From Lasiosphaeris hirsuta (taxonomy: Eukaryota; Ascomycota; Sordariomycetes; Sordariales; Lasiosphaeriaceae): 64,000 bases of DNA. Below are positions 1 to 10,814 of this stretch, piece after piece. The notes beneath the pieces are model-generated. The model was not told where the DNA came from, ran no database searches, and was given only the letters and a program-made list of their open reading frames with translations. The position numbers were made by a program, and so were the translations under genes. The stretch's first letter is position 1; each line of letters opens with the position of its first letter. The DNA lies in the NCBI GenBank assembly GCA_030549175.1, contig JAUKUA010000003.1, positions 806,001 to 870,000 on the forward strand, read 5' to 3'.

Positions 1-1
1 C

Positions 2-841
2 AGTCCAATCGTCTTTTACGACATCGCGCAGGCGCCGCCGGTGGAGAAGACGTGCTGCTCGCCGAACCCGTGGAAGACGCGGCTGGCGCTCAACTTCAAG
101 GCGGTGCCGTACACGACGACGTGGGTGGCGCTGCCCGACATCGCGCAGGTGCGCACCGGCCTGCACATACCGGCCTGCCGCAAGTTCCAAGACGGCACCG
201 ACTTCTTCACCCTGCCCATCATCCAGGACCCGGCCACCTCCGCCCTGCTCGGCGACTCATTCGACATCGCCATCTACCTCCAACAAACCTACCCCGACGC
301 CGGCGCCGGAGACCTCTTCCCACCGCACCCCACGGCGCTCGACTTCGCGCCGCCCGCGCAGGCCGACGCCATCATGGTCCCGCTGTCGGCGTGCCGCGGC
401 GGGCCCGAGTTCGCGGCGTACGCGCGCTTCAACGCGCGCGTCGACGCCGTCTTCAGCCTGCACGTGCAGCTGACGGTGCAGGAGTTCCCGCTGGACCCGG
501 CGACGGCCGAGGCCACCAAGGCCGAGTTTGTGCGGCGCGCAGCGGGCGCGGGCGTGCGGTCCTGGGACGACTTTACGCTGGCGGGCGAGGCGCGCGAGAG
601 TACCCTGGCTTCGTTCCGGGACGCGCTCGGGGGGCTGGCCGCCTTGCTCCTGCGCGATACCGCCGGGCCGTTCTTGTTTGGTGCTAGGCCTAGCTACGCC
701 GACATGATTGTGGGTGCTTGGCTGCGCATGATGTGTGTGACGCTGCCGAAGGGGGAGTGGCGGGATTTGAGGGGCTGGCATGAGGGTGCTTTTGGGCGGT
801 TGCATGATGCGTTGGAGGTGTATGCCGAGGTAAAAAAATAA
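2..841 (+). CDS. Glutathione S-transferase-like protein, 5' partial
   Basis: The frame is open from the window edge to a TAA at 839-841, so the first exon(s) lie upstream; the GTG at 41 is internal and not a start. The visible 279 residues begin just before the thioredoxin-like N-terminal GST domain: a SPNPWKTRLALNFK segment, a VPYTTTWVALPDI strand, LPIIQDP (the cis-Pro position) and a GDSFDIAIYLQQTYP segment that would contact glutathione. An all-helical C-terminal domain follows, ending in a lysine-rich tail. The pattern resembles fungal GSTs of the UstS/beta-etherase-like group, cytosolic enzymes that conjugate or cleave glutathione on xenobiotics or secondary metabolites. The substrate cannot be predicted. 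The GST fold is a confident call and the subgroup is inference. Confidence 0.8.
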   Translation, partial: SPIVFYDIAQAPPVEKTCCSPNPWKTRLALNFKAVPYTTTWVALPDIAQVRTGLHIPACRKFQDGTDFFTLPIIQDPATSALLGDSFDIAIYLQQTYPDAGAGDLFPPHPTALDFAPPAQADAIMVPLSACRGGPEFAAYARFNARVDAVFSLHVQLTVQEFPLDPATAEATKAEFVRRAAGAGVRSWDDFTLAGEARESTLASFRDALGGLAALLLRDTAGPFLFGARPSYADMIVGAWLRMMCVTLPKGEWRDLRGWHEGAFGRLHDALEVYAEVKK

Positions 842-1112
842 ATAGGTCAAGCATAGATGGTAGCATGGAAAAGAAACATTCGTGACACAAGGTGTTTTAT
901 GGCTGTGATGGAAAACAAGGGGTTACAATGGTGGGAACAGTGGGCAAAGCAATCCAACTAGGTATTCATGGCGTATATTATATCTTGCTGATGCAATCCT
1001 AATATGCCCGGCCAGATAACCCGTTGTGGTCGTCACCCGTGGGGTCCTGTAAAACACTCAGCCCTGGGTTGCCTGGATAACTCGGTACGGCTGTAGTGTT
1101 AAGTGCGGCCGC

Positions 1113-3396
1113 TCACTGAGTCGTCACAACAGCCGTCTTCTCGGACCGCCCGAGCTCCACGATATCAATCTCACCATCACTTTTGGTCGCTTGGTTGAGG
1201 CGGCGCTGGCCGCAGCGAGCCGTGTACTGGCACTTGTCCGAATCCCCGCTCCCCCAAAAGAAGTCCTCGGTCCTGCAAGACTTGCCCCAGAGCTCCAGCA
1301 ACAAGACCCAGGCACTGAGAGCCGTCGTGATGGCCACCAAGTTCAGCGAGTTCAGGCGGTCGCCTGCAGCGGGTAAGCAAAAGAAGATGATGCACACGAC
1401 CAGGCGGTTGGCGAGGCGGGTCGGCTTTCCCAACCGGCACATGCCGGCCGGGATCTTGTGCTCGTGGGAGAGCGAAATGAGGCCCATGCCGAACAGGGCC
1501 ACGCCGAGCCCGATGCAGTAGTAGAGGCGCAGGCCGGTGGAAAGTGCCTCAACAGACCGGTGCTGGTAGAACGGGGTCAGGTCTTCCAGGTGAGCGTTGA
1601 CGCCGTCGGTTGCCACGACCATCTTGGAGAGGGCCGAAGCGGCGAGGACATAGGCCATGACGAAGGCGAGGTGCGCGTATTGCCAGACAAAGGCTAGAAA
1701 ATGCGGGTTAGAAACTCACACGAGACAGGCAGCTGGAGGAGAGCAACACATGCCGGTTTCTACGCGCCACCGGATGGCATGGGTTAGTATGTTGCTGCCG
1801 TCAACCTCGAAATACAGCCAGTTGAAAATATACGCCTGGCAAAGACCCAAGATGGCCTTGCCGAGGAAGGCGTGGATCCCGAAATCACTGGCATTCTGGA
1901 ACATGATGCCGACGACCGAGTAGCCAAACACAAGCGACACAAACGCATTGGTGCGCTCCACCTTGTGCTCAATGTTGATGGCTGGGAAGAACTCGAAGAA
2001 GCGGCCGACGCGGCGGGCCCCGGGCGTGTCGTGTGAACGGGCGAAACGGAACAGAATGACGGGTACGGCGCTGCCAAACATGTCGACGCCAAGGGCCACG
2101 AAGATGAGGACAAGGCGGGCGGTGCTCTGCTGCACCGGACCGGCCGCGTGCTCTTCAACCGCCGCTTCGGCACGGTCCACAACATGCGCTGCTTCAGCAT
2201 GGTGGACATTCGGGGTCATGAAGGTGGCGGCAATCCAGAAGGCAGTGCTGGCTATCACGTTGAGCACCTGGGAAATCATCATGCCCTTGACTAGCGGCAC
2301 CAGAAAAGCCGTCAAGGCGCAGTAAGCGGCCATGAATAGCCGGGCAGCGAGGTAGTAGGCAACGAGCTGGGTGAAAGTGTCTTCTTCCCCGTTGAAGACT
2401 TGGAGCATATTTGTAGTTTGGCTTCGGAAGTTAGTTAGCCGGAATGCAAAACACAACTATAGAGAAGTCTTACCCTAGTAGGCAGGCCGTGAGAAAGAGA
2501 ATCTCGACCCTTTGCATAATGTCGTTCGTCTCGAACCAGCTGATAAGCTGTTGGACGTCGGCCCAGATCTTCCAACTCATGAGAAAGGTGATGAAGAAGC
2601 GCAGCAGTTCCTGGCCGCTGGGTTCCTCGGCGACGTGATCGCCGTTGATGGCGAGGATACCGACTGGTGACCGGTTAGAGTTTCGTCATGAAGACGGAGA
2701 TGTGGGATCCACCAACCGTAAAGCAGGTCAAAGAACAGCTCGAAGCTCATGACCTCGGTGTGTTCCGCAGCGCGCCTTCGGGGACCTGTTAGTTCCATTC
2801 GACACAGCTCCAAAGTGGGCAACAACATACCACAGCAACCCCCGATGGAAGTACTGCTTCACGACCGGACGCCGAAACAGCCTCATGGCCTCGCCGCCCC
2901 TCCGCCGGTCCGTCTTGTCACTTGTCCAAGTAACGCTGCTGACACCCGACGACATGGGGTCCTCCGAGTCGTCCTCATCATCCGCATACGTCCTCAGCTT
3001 GGCATCAAAGCCAAAACGAGAAAAGTTCTCATTCAGCCGGTTGGTGCTGTCAATCGAGGCGGCCTCGAGGCGATGCAGCTGGGCCGAGACGGCGTCCAGC
3101 TCGGCCCGCGCGGCCTCGAGCTCGTCGACGAGCTCCGGGCCGTGGCGCTCGCGCAGCTGGGCGCGGCGCGTCTCATGATGCGACTTGCTCACGCCCAGGA
3201 AATGGCGGTGCTCGTCGGAGCCGTGCACGACCACCTCGACCTGGATCGGCGGGTCGGCATCGTGGCTCTTTGCGTAACGCTGCCGCAGCGATTCAATGTC
3301 CTCGGGGAGCGCGACGAGCACCTTCCTGCCGTCGGGGAGCAGGAACTCGGACGGCCGCCGTCGCCCTCCGAGCTGGGAGCGGGGCGTGGTCGACAT
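1113..3396 (-). CDS. Low temperature requirement A (LtrA) family multi-pass membrane protein
   Basis: Five exons read on the minus strand: 3396-2831, 2775-2717, 2663-2474, 2421-1748 and 1693-1113, total 2070 nt (689 aa). Introns are 52-55 nt; the two shortest, at 2664-2716 and 2422-2473, have clear branch sites. The first ~190 residues are hydrophilic with a predicted coiled coil (LVDELEAARAELDAVSAQLH). The LtrA signature follows: FELFFDLLYVGILAINGDHV, ISWFETNDIMQRVEILFL and about ten hydrophobic helices. The C-terminus is cytosol-like and polar. LtrA proteins are integral membrane proteins of unknown biochemical role, first linked to growth at low temperature in Listeria and common in ascomycetes. 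The donor of the last intron (GTTGCT at 1747) is the least certain junction; it was chosen because it keeps frame and gives a 54-nt intron. A (TTC)n tract lies just upstream of the ATG. Confidence 0.82.
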
Positions 3397-3404
3397 GATT
3401 CTTC

Positions 3405-3450
3405 TTTTCCTTTCTTTTCTTCTTCTTCTTCTTCTTCTTCTTCTTCTTCT
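3405..3450. repeat. (TTC)n microsatellite in LtrA 5' region
   Basis: Nearly pure TTC/TTTC repeats directly upstream of the LtrA-family start codon. On the sense strand of that gene this is a purine (GAA)n tract in the 5' UTR or core promoter. Confidence 0.95.
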
Positions 3451-4554
3451 GAGTGACGCGACGCAGGGCCCAAAGAAGGTGGACTTTCTGGGACAAGAAC
3501 TTCAAAATGCAAACGCCATGTCAAGCTGAAGACGGGGTGCAGGTGCTGCCCGCGTTGGGCCAAGAGGGTGCTCAGCTCAGCTCCCGACCTTTTAGTGAAA
3601 TGAAGGGCCCGTGCACACCTCACCGCCCAGACAGCGAGGGATCGCCACCTGGCAGCCAGACGTAAGTAAGCCTGGTGCCTGTCTAATCACGCCTTATCTG
3701 CCCTATCATTTGTTATCGTCTGTCCCGTGTCATGGTCTGGTTGGCATTGTTCAGGCAATTTTACTCTGCCAAGCTAGATGTGTCTGCCGTGTTTGTCAGA
3801 ACCCATGCCAAGAGAATTTGCCTTGTCGTAAGGTCTCGTTCAACCCCAGCAGCCCTCACAGGTGTAGTAATAAAAAAAAGGGGCACTTTGTAAATGATAA
3901 CAACTACCTAACCTATACACCACACCCCACCGCTCAAAGACTACTGTAAGTCAAATGTTTATAAAATACAATATATTCTAGGCGTCAGGTCGTAGCTAGC
4001 CTTCAACCTTAAACCCTAAGACACCACCATCGTAAGCATTTCTTTTGAAATCTGCCTGTCGTCTGAGGGGGGGGAGGAGGGGGGGGGGGGGGTTGTTCCG
4101 GAAGAGAAAATACGGTCCCTCGAGACATAGGAGAAATCATTGAGCGAAAACGAAAATCATGACGGGGTGTTATTGGCAATAGAATCCAACCCTTGTTTGT
4201 TGTTTGCTTGTTAGTACTTCAAAGCTAGTTGTAGACATGGCAAAGATATACGTTTTCGAACACAACAAAAGTCAAGCAAGCTTGGAACCGAACCTGGTTG
4301 GAGACGCTGCGGGGCGTTTGGGGGTGCGCTACCTAGGTACTTCCATAGATGTAGGAAGAGTGAGGGACCTTCCGTTCTTTCCTGCCACAGAAGTTAGGCA
4401 ACCTGGGCTCCGAAGGTAACCCCGCCCACCCTCCGCCTCCGTCTCTTCTTCGCAGGGTTTGGCTGCTAGCGTGCCAAGAAGCTTTATCGGTAATTCCGGT
4501 GCAAATAACTATTTCGGCCATTTTGCCCTTTGCTCTTTCAGTTTATTACCCAAG
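3451..4554. other. Intergenic region with poly-G tract
   Basis: No ORF here is convincing. The stretch holds an interrupted G tract at 4067-4092 (last 14 bases uninterrupted) and otherwise mixed-composition DNA. It is shared by two divergent units, the LtrA-family gene to the left and the HET pseudogene to the right. Confidence 0.7.
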
Positions 4555-6814
4555 ATGGCACAAAAATGTCGCTTTTGCGCAGGTTTCACAATCAGTCACC
4601 CGATCGAGCTGGCAAAGGAGGAGTTCAGAGGTGACATCTTCCCCGATAATGCCTACTATCAGCACCACGCATGCTTTCGAGATTTGGAACAGTCGGCCGA
4701 AAACGGCTGCGATCTCTGCCGTCTGATACTCGACTGCTTCGCCGAAAGAGACGACTTAAATTGGCCACGGACCTGGGCAGGGGCCGGAGCCGATATCGAC
4801 TGGTCCATGTATTCCGCCGCTAGAGAAATGGGCGTGTCAATATCAAGATCGCCCTCAACACATCACAACTCTTTTGCTCAGAGCCAGTGGAACTCGTCAC
4901 CGTCTTCGATACTCTCCAGCCAGTTTGCGCCTAGCGACCAAGACGACGAATTCCCCATGGATTCCTTTCCAACCTTGGGCCTTACATTGAGCAGGCCTGT
5001 AGGTACGCGACTAAGGTGCTCCCGTTGATTTTGGTCCAAATACGCTGATGATTTATTTATGCCGTGTTATAGGTGATGAAATGCATATCGACGGCTTCCA
5101 GGTTGGTCGCGTTCAAATCGACCAAGGCGTAGCCTCCCGGTACAGTCTCGATACCGCCAGAGCTTAGCTAGAAGAATGCCAATCATCACATCCAGGCTGC
5201 CTCTCAGTCGACCTACCAGAGCTGCCCACTAGAATCGTCGATGTTGGCGTTGGCAGAAGCCCCCAGACCGATCGAGTGCTGTGCACTAACCGAAGTTTGT
5301 GAGTAAACTACATTGCCTTAAGCCATTGCTTGGGCGGGAGTATCGCCCACCAGTTGACAACAAAGCCACTTGGCCTGTTCCAGACGGCCCTACCCTATGA
5401 TGATCTCGCGCTAAATCTTCGAGACGCCATCACGATCAGCCGAGAACTCGGAATTCGCTACCTGTAGATCGATTCGCTATGCATAATTCAAGATTCCAAA
5501 AAGGATTGGGCTAATGAATCGATGATAATGATGATGATGATGATGATGGCTGCTGTCTACGGAAACTCGACCCTAACGCTATCTGCGATGTCAGCGAGCG
5601 CAAGCAATTCGGGGATTCTCATTCCTGCGCCTCCAGTGCCGATGTCGATGCCATCATCTCTTCGAGTTTACGCGGGCGCGGATAGGCTCGAGGAGGTAAG
5701 AGTGGAAAGACAAGACCTCGAGGAAGAGGAGCTTGGCCTCTTGTTCATGCGAGGGCCGCTCAGTGTTCGAGGATGGACCCTGCAAGAGTTCATCTTATCA
5801 CCTTGACATATATTTTTTACGGAGCCCGCCAAATCTACTGGAAGTGTCCCAGCCAATACAGGTCGGCGGATGGCACATGCACCAGGTCCAGGTCCAATGC
5901 TCCTGAGCTGTTGTACGATAAGATATATCAAGTTTTCTACGCTGAACGGTTCCGTCTTCAAAATTCGAATGCTACCGATAGAGAGTTGCTCCTGCTTGAA
6001 TACTATGAACTGATGCAGGATTATTCGGGTGGCAAACTGACCTTCGCATCTGACAAGCTTCCTGCATTCTCTGGTCTGGCCCGTCGACTTCATTCTTTGC
6101 TCGGGGGCGAATATCTTGCCGGCCTCTGAAGCTCAGATATAAAGCGAGGCCTCCTTTGGTGGGATGAGATGGGGTTTTGCCGTCACGTAAAGACCTATCG
6201 ATCACCATCGTGGTCATGGGCGGCTACCGATGATGATAGAATCTTATTCAACACCACAGGGACGCCTTATCCGCCATCCTCCGTCGAGATAAAGCTTTTG
6301 GACTATCGGGTGATCCCCCGGAGCAGCGGTGACCTCTTTGGTGAGATTGAATCTGGATACTTGGTTGTCGAGGGACTCATACAGCGTCTTGTTCGGAGTA
6401 TGCAGGTACATAGCCTGAGTGCCTTGTTCGCGATAGACATATTCTTGGCACAGTACACTGGGACGCTCCGGACCCCGGGGAGTACCTGATAAAGGTGGTA
6501 TGAGCGAAATCATCCAGATCACGGACGGAACGAGCGCCCATTTGCTGTCACTTTTCCTGCAATATCCAATCACAGAGACTGAGCTCCGGATTGACCGCAG
6601 CGCATTTTCTGAGCAGCAGTATTTTCTTTTCCTCGTCCACGCAGGAGACGATAATTACCGGGGCGGTGGCGTGTCCGCTGCCGAATACATCGTGATTCGT
6701 CCGGTTACAAATGACACCAAAGATACCTTCGAAAGGGTTGGGATGGCTAATATATGGAAGCTGGGTTCTGGATGGCAGACGTTGTGGGAGAGTCGTGTCC
6801 TCAAGATAGTTTAG
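4555..6814 (+). pseudogene. HET (heterokaryon incompatibility) domain pseudogene
   Basis: ATG at 4555 opens a typical HET N-terminus with paired cysteines (QKCRFCAGF, GCDLCRLILDC). An intron at 5003-5072 keeps frame. The HET core is then readable in one frame: a LEECQSSHPGC segment, YIALSHC, DAITISRELGIRYL, IDSLCIIQDS, VYGNSTLTLSA, RGWTLQEFIL and PSWSWAA. The frame is broken by stops at 5165-5167, 5300-5302, 5465-5467 and 6127-6129, plus a frameshift near 5803. At least three of the stops occupy positions where the family has Trp. The expected Trp in the SHCWG motif is Leu (TTG). An (ATG)n expansion inserts a Met run before the VYGNSTLTLSA block. HET proteins act in allorecognition cell death in the fused hyphal cytoplasm. 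This copy should not make a full-length product. Confidence 0.85.
5522..5548. repeat. (ATG)n microsatellite inside HET pseudogene
   Basis: A run of ATG triplets, with one ATA, inserted between the predicted HET motifs. It encodes a run of Met in the ancestral frame. Confidence 0.95.
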
Positions 6815-7519
6815 CCGCAACAGTCAACAGTCAGTCGTCAATTCTGCAGTTTGTTTCCTCCTGCTAAGCAACGGGACGCCGGGACTGACCCGGATGCCAA
6901 GGCCGCGGCGGGCCAAGGGTCGCCTGCTATCATGCTCCACCTTGTGATGGCCATCTAAATTGACTTAGTCGTCTGGTCTTGATGCCAAGTTTTACACGTG
7001 AGTAACCCAACAGAGCTACTGAGGCCCTTTGGAACCCTGGGCGTATGCTTCTGTTGGTTCCTTGGGCGAAAGTTGGCGTGCACTGCTGAGAAGGCATGGC
7101 CCTGACAAAGAATTGGGATTGATCATACTAGGGGAATGATGCGCCGTGTCGCGGGACGGTGGTACTCGTGCGACGGCTGGAAGATTTGTCCCCGTATATG
7201 ATAGTTCTGTGTGTCTATGTGCTTGTCCCTGATCTCTTTGAAGACAAAGCGCACGATCACGGGAGCTTTGTTCAGGGGGTGAGACATGACATAACATCGA
7301 GGTAGAGATAATTCATTAGGTGATTGCCATTCAGGATCTCGCACATAAACTTCGATCGGAGACTCTTGGAGGACTAGAATTCCTCTTCCAACACACAGCA
7401 GCAAAACTTATGCCGTTAATCACTGCTACATACCACCTGAGAGAACAATAACCTCTTCACTTACCACTACCACTCACGAAAGCATCAAGCGAGCAGCCAA
7501 AGATTTCAGGATGTGCTAG
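6815..7519. other. Intergenic region, nothing recognised
   Basis: Short overlapping ORFs on the minus strand (7016-7404) have no recognisable motif. I see no RNA gene or repeat. Confidence 0.6.
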
Positions 7520-7930
7520 ATGAAGGTGGACCGATGGGCCTGTGATCATTTTCGGTACAATGACTATGCTGTTGACAGATGTCTAAAATCGGGGGGCTGT
7601 TCAGCTGCCCGCTACCAAGATGCTGGTACACGCAAGAGATACGTGGGAAGTGCGGGCCTATGCCCCCTCGGGAAAGATTGCAAAGGGACAGGTCCTAAGG
7701 GCGAAAGCCTTGATTGGGAGGCTACACCATACCCGCCTTTACCTGAGGACTTTGGAAAAGATAAGCCGGCCACTGGTCCGGTGAAGACCACCTTGGTAGG
7801 CTTCCACCCCAGAGTAAGAACTATTAACCCCCAAGCTGGGACAATGTTCAAATCCCTGAGGAAGGGACCCAAAGAAGGGGTCGTCTGGGAAGAAGGCCCG
7901 GTAGTCATCTGGGAAGAAGAGGTCATCTAG
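7520..7930 (+). CDS. Small hypothetical protein, possibly spurious
   Basis: A single-exon ORF of 136 aa. The first half has five cysteines (ACDHFRYND, DRCLKSGGC, GLCPLGKDC), and the C-terminus is acidic and Trp/Glu rich. There is no signal peptide or membrane segment. The Cys spacing resembles small fungal Cys-rich orphan proteins but matches no family I can name. An almost equally long antisense ORF (7612-7926) overlaps, so coding status is uncertain. Confidence 0.3.
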   Translation: MKVDRWACDHFRYNDYAVDRCLKSGGCSAARYQDAGTRKRYVGSAGLCPLGKDCKGTGPKGESLDWEATPYPPLPEDFGKDKPATGPVKTTLVGFHPRVRTINPQAGTMFKSLRKGPKEGVVWEEGPVVIWEEEVI

Positions 7931-8321
7931 GAAAGAGTAAGAGACGCTAAGAATAGAGAGAGTCGGACTCTGTAGAAAAGGGGGGAGAGTATCTCAGCTC
8001 TGATGTGAACAGGGCGGCTTTGGCAGTATCTTATATGGTACTGAGGGACGGTAATATGCCAGACCTTAATTACCCCTATTCCTGGGTTAAGGGGTGGTTC
8101 CGGTTAGCACAGACTGGATATCGGCATAATATCACAATGCAGAATTAGGGCTTGTAGCTAGGGCATCCCTACAAACAAGACTAAAAGAACATGCATGAAA
8201 CTTCGGCTTAACCAAAAGATTTTGAACTAATAACTTGTATAGGATGTACACACATCCTCAGACATTACATATCCCCGCCACCTCCCCATGTAAAGAGACT
8301 AACCTGGGAGACTTAACCCCC
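7931..8321. other. Intergenic region
   Basis: This is the probable 3' region of both converging ORFs. No feature is recognised. Confidence 0.55.
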
Positions 8322-9041
8322 CTACTTCTGCTTAAAGATCACAAAATGAAAGATATAGGGCTGAATAATGCGGGACGTCTGGCCGTCGGGTCCGATCAGG
8401 CCGTTCCACTGGGTGGTGATAATGCTGAAGGACTTGGGGAGGTCGGACAGGGTGACCCATTTGATGTAGAAGGTGACATCGTCGGCGTTGACCTCGACGT
8501 CGGCGATCTGCAGAGACTCGGAGTCGAAGGCGGTGTTGATGTTGGCCTTGACCCATAGGCCGAAGGGCTTGGGGATGGGCACCTTGATGGCGTGCGTCTC
8601 GCCGCCGGGTAGGTAGATGGAGATGGGCGGCAGGACGTCGCCCACGTCGGCGGGTTTGCTGATCTCGGCAAGCTGCGTCGCCTCGAGGGTCTGCACCTCG
8701 CCGTTGGCGGTGGGCGGGGTCAGTTGGATCTTGTTGATGGGGACCTTGGTGATTCCTGTCGCCGTTTCGATGAGGATGTAGTCGAGGCCTGGGATTAGGA
8801 AGGTGTGCTCCTTGTAAGGTTTGGCGACGAAGTGCCGCTGAACTGGTGTGCCAACCTCGCCCTTGGGGGTGGTTTTGAGCGAATACTTTAGGCCGCCGAG
8901 CCACCGGTCGCGGACGAAAAAGGGGTCATTGAGGATGTCTGCGATCTCGCCTTCGGCTCGGATTGTCAAGGTCTGTGTCAGAAAGTCATGCTCAACGGCA
9001 TAAGTGACGCCGAATACGGGAGCAAGGATCTCTGCAGGCAT
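8322..9041 (-). CDS. Conserved-looking hypothetical protein
   Basis: The frame is open from 9152 on the minus strand, but the internal ATG at 9041 (MPAEILAPVFGVTYAV) gives a more natural 239-aa protein; the upstream extension is low-complexity. Codon use is strongly GC3-biased like neighbouring real genes. The protein alternates short hydrophobic strands (IPGLDYILIETATGI, ISIYLPGG, VTFYIKWVTLS) and looks all-beta, with no signal peptide, membrane helix or catalytic motif that I recognise. It ends in FKQK followed by a stop. I do not recognise the family. It could be a small cytosolic beta-sandwich protein. Confidence 0.65.
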   Translation of the reverse strand: MPAEILAPVFGVTYAVEHDFLTQTLTIRAEGEIADILNDPFFVRDRWLGGLKYSLKTTPKGEVGTPVQRHFVAKPYKEHTFLIPGLDYILIETATGITKVPINKIQLTPPTANGEVQTLEATQLAEISKPADVGDVLPPISIYLPGGETHAIKVPIPKPFGLWVKANINTAFDSESLQIADVEVNADDVTFYIKWVTLSDLPKSFSIITTQWNGLIGPDGQTSRIIQPYIFHFVIFKQK

Positions 9042-9995
9042 AGTAAGGGTGCTGATGAAGTCTGGGAAGCGGCTTGTGAAAGGTTGTGGTGCCAAAGCGT
9101 GGATGCAAAGAGTGGTTGGAGGAAGATGCTGTGAGGACTGGAGATAATTCATTCAAACCGGAGGGGAAGATCTCGCATTATATACCGGAGACTGAGCATG
9201 CCTCGGAACTAGCAATTTTGTCTTTCGGACCCATCAAGGGACCTTCTCACCCTCATTTCCACACCCACAGTCACGTCCTGTCAACTACCTCTGGGAGGTT
9301 CTCGTGATAGCCCTCGGAATAGGTTATTTCGAAGTAGGCTCAAACTCCACCAATTCGTAGTTCATTTCCCATCAGCCCGCCACTTCTCTCAGGTTCTGTT
9401 TCAATCCGGGTTAAAGCTACAACATGAGTCTCGGTCTGGCCTGGGTGGCAATAGTGTTCACCCACGTTCAGCATATCAGCTCGTACAAAGCGCGCTAGCG
9501 GCGTGCACGCCATCACTGGCTGACCTCACTTGGGCCTGCTACTGCTGGTATGCGAGTGGGCACAATGTGACGACGAGCTCCAGACAGCCACCTACCACCT
9601 CTTTGATGCTTGTTTCTCCTTTCAGGTCTAGTGAGCCGCCAATAGGGCCCGCGCTAAGCCATGTCGCCATTCCCCGCCAGCCGCATTCCAAACCCGGCGC
9701 CGGAGCGCTAGCGTAACACGTCAGGGGGCAATGACAGGGACCACAACAGGGACCGTGATGGTGATGACCGTGGAACGGGACGATCCGGCAGCCACCCGCT
9801 ATCTTGGCACGTTCTGGGGTTGGGCTCGCGCTCAGCTCTACCCAACATGTCGTCTTTGTGCCTCAAGATTTTTGGGGTCTTGAAAGGCCATTCTCCGGAT
9901 TGTGATTGCTAGGATCGACAGTTGCAAAGATGCTGGATTGTCGCACCTCCCTTACACAACATGAACCGACATTGACAACACAATTATCTCAAGTC
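9042..9995. other. Intergenic region
   Basis: Upstream region of the minus-strand hypothetical gene and 3' region of the phosphotransferase-like fragment. No repeat, RNA gene or credible ORF was seen. Confidence 0.6.
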
Positions 9996-10814
9996 CTAAC
10001 ATCGCCGCCACAATCGTCCGTCCGGAACCGCAGCAACCCAACGCCACAGGCGCGCATCGGCCACAAAGCGCTGGTTCATCTCGGCCGCCAATGCCACCTT
10101 GAGCGCCAGCACCCGTCTCTGGGCGCCAGCGACGTCAAAGTACCTTGTCTCCCGCTGCCGGACCGCGCTCTCGGGCTCGTCACAGGCTGCCAGCCCGTCG
10201 GCCAGGGCGCGCGTATTACCGGTCGTGGCCCGCGTCACCAGGGCAGCCGCCAAGGATGCTCGGTCCTCCTTCTCATCCTCGTCCGGGGTAACGAGCAGAT
10301 TGAGGGCTTCGAGGTGGTGGTAGTCTTGCAGCGCATCCTGGTTCGCGAGGCGCATGAACCGCGAGAACATCTGGCCGCGTCTCCAATCGCCGGCATCCAT
10401 CGCAGCCACCTTGCCGCTCTTGTCGCCCTCGGCCTCGAAGCCGGAGCGGAACGGGCTGGCCACGGGTGCGTCCAGCACCAAGTCCCTGGGGTGGGGCAGC
10501 CCTGGGGTAGCGAGTACCTAGGCGGCGGAGACGGTGGAGGAGAAGGCCCAGTCGATGACAGACGTGATGTTCATGTAGCAGACGAAGAGGTTCTGGGTGC
10601 TGGTGTGTGGTGATAGAGGGGGAAGCCGCGGGGGGGACGGGCGGGTGGCGGGACGGACCATCGGGGGGATGACGCAGCCCTGGAGGAGCTGGCTGGCGAG
10701 GCAGTAATGCAATCGGTTCGCGCTCGACCCCGTCTGTCCCCCAATGGTCGCAAAGTCGTTCCAGCGGTCTGTGGCGGCGTGGTACTGGGCGAAGTCGGCG
10801 TATTCCTGAGGCAC
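9996..10814 (-). pseudogene. Aminoglycoside phosphotransferase-like (APH/kinase-fold) fragment
   Basis: Two minus-strand ORFs, 10814-10518 and 10481-9996, share one frame and are separated by a TAG at 10518-10520. Together they read as the C-terminal half of fungal APH-family proteins: a WNDF segment, SSANRLHYCLASQLLQ, STQNLFV, NITSVIDWAF (the Mg-binding Asp of the kinase-like fold), the conserved ATPGLPHPRD block, then GQMFSRFMRLANQDALQDY. The catalytic HxDxxxxN motif that should precede STQN is replaced by SPHTSTQN, so the Asp is missing. The N-terminal nucleotide-binding lobe is absent upstream. The early stop, missing lobe and lost Asp argue for a decayed copy. Confidence 0.6.

Noticed and set aside
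4008..4019. TTAAACCCTAAG resembling a telomere repeat
   Set aside because: Only one unit and no tandem array, so chance.
9906..10613. 235-codon plus-strand ORF
   Set aside because: Covers the APH-like fragment in antisense. The minus strand carries recognisable family blocks.
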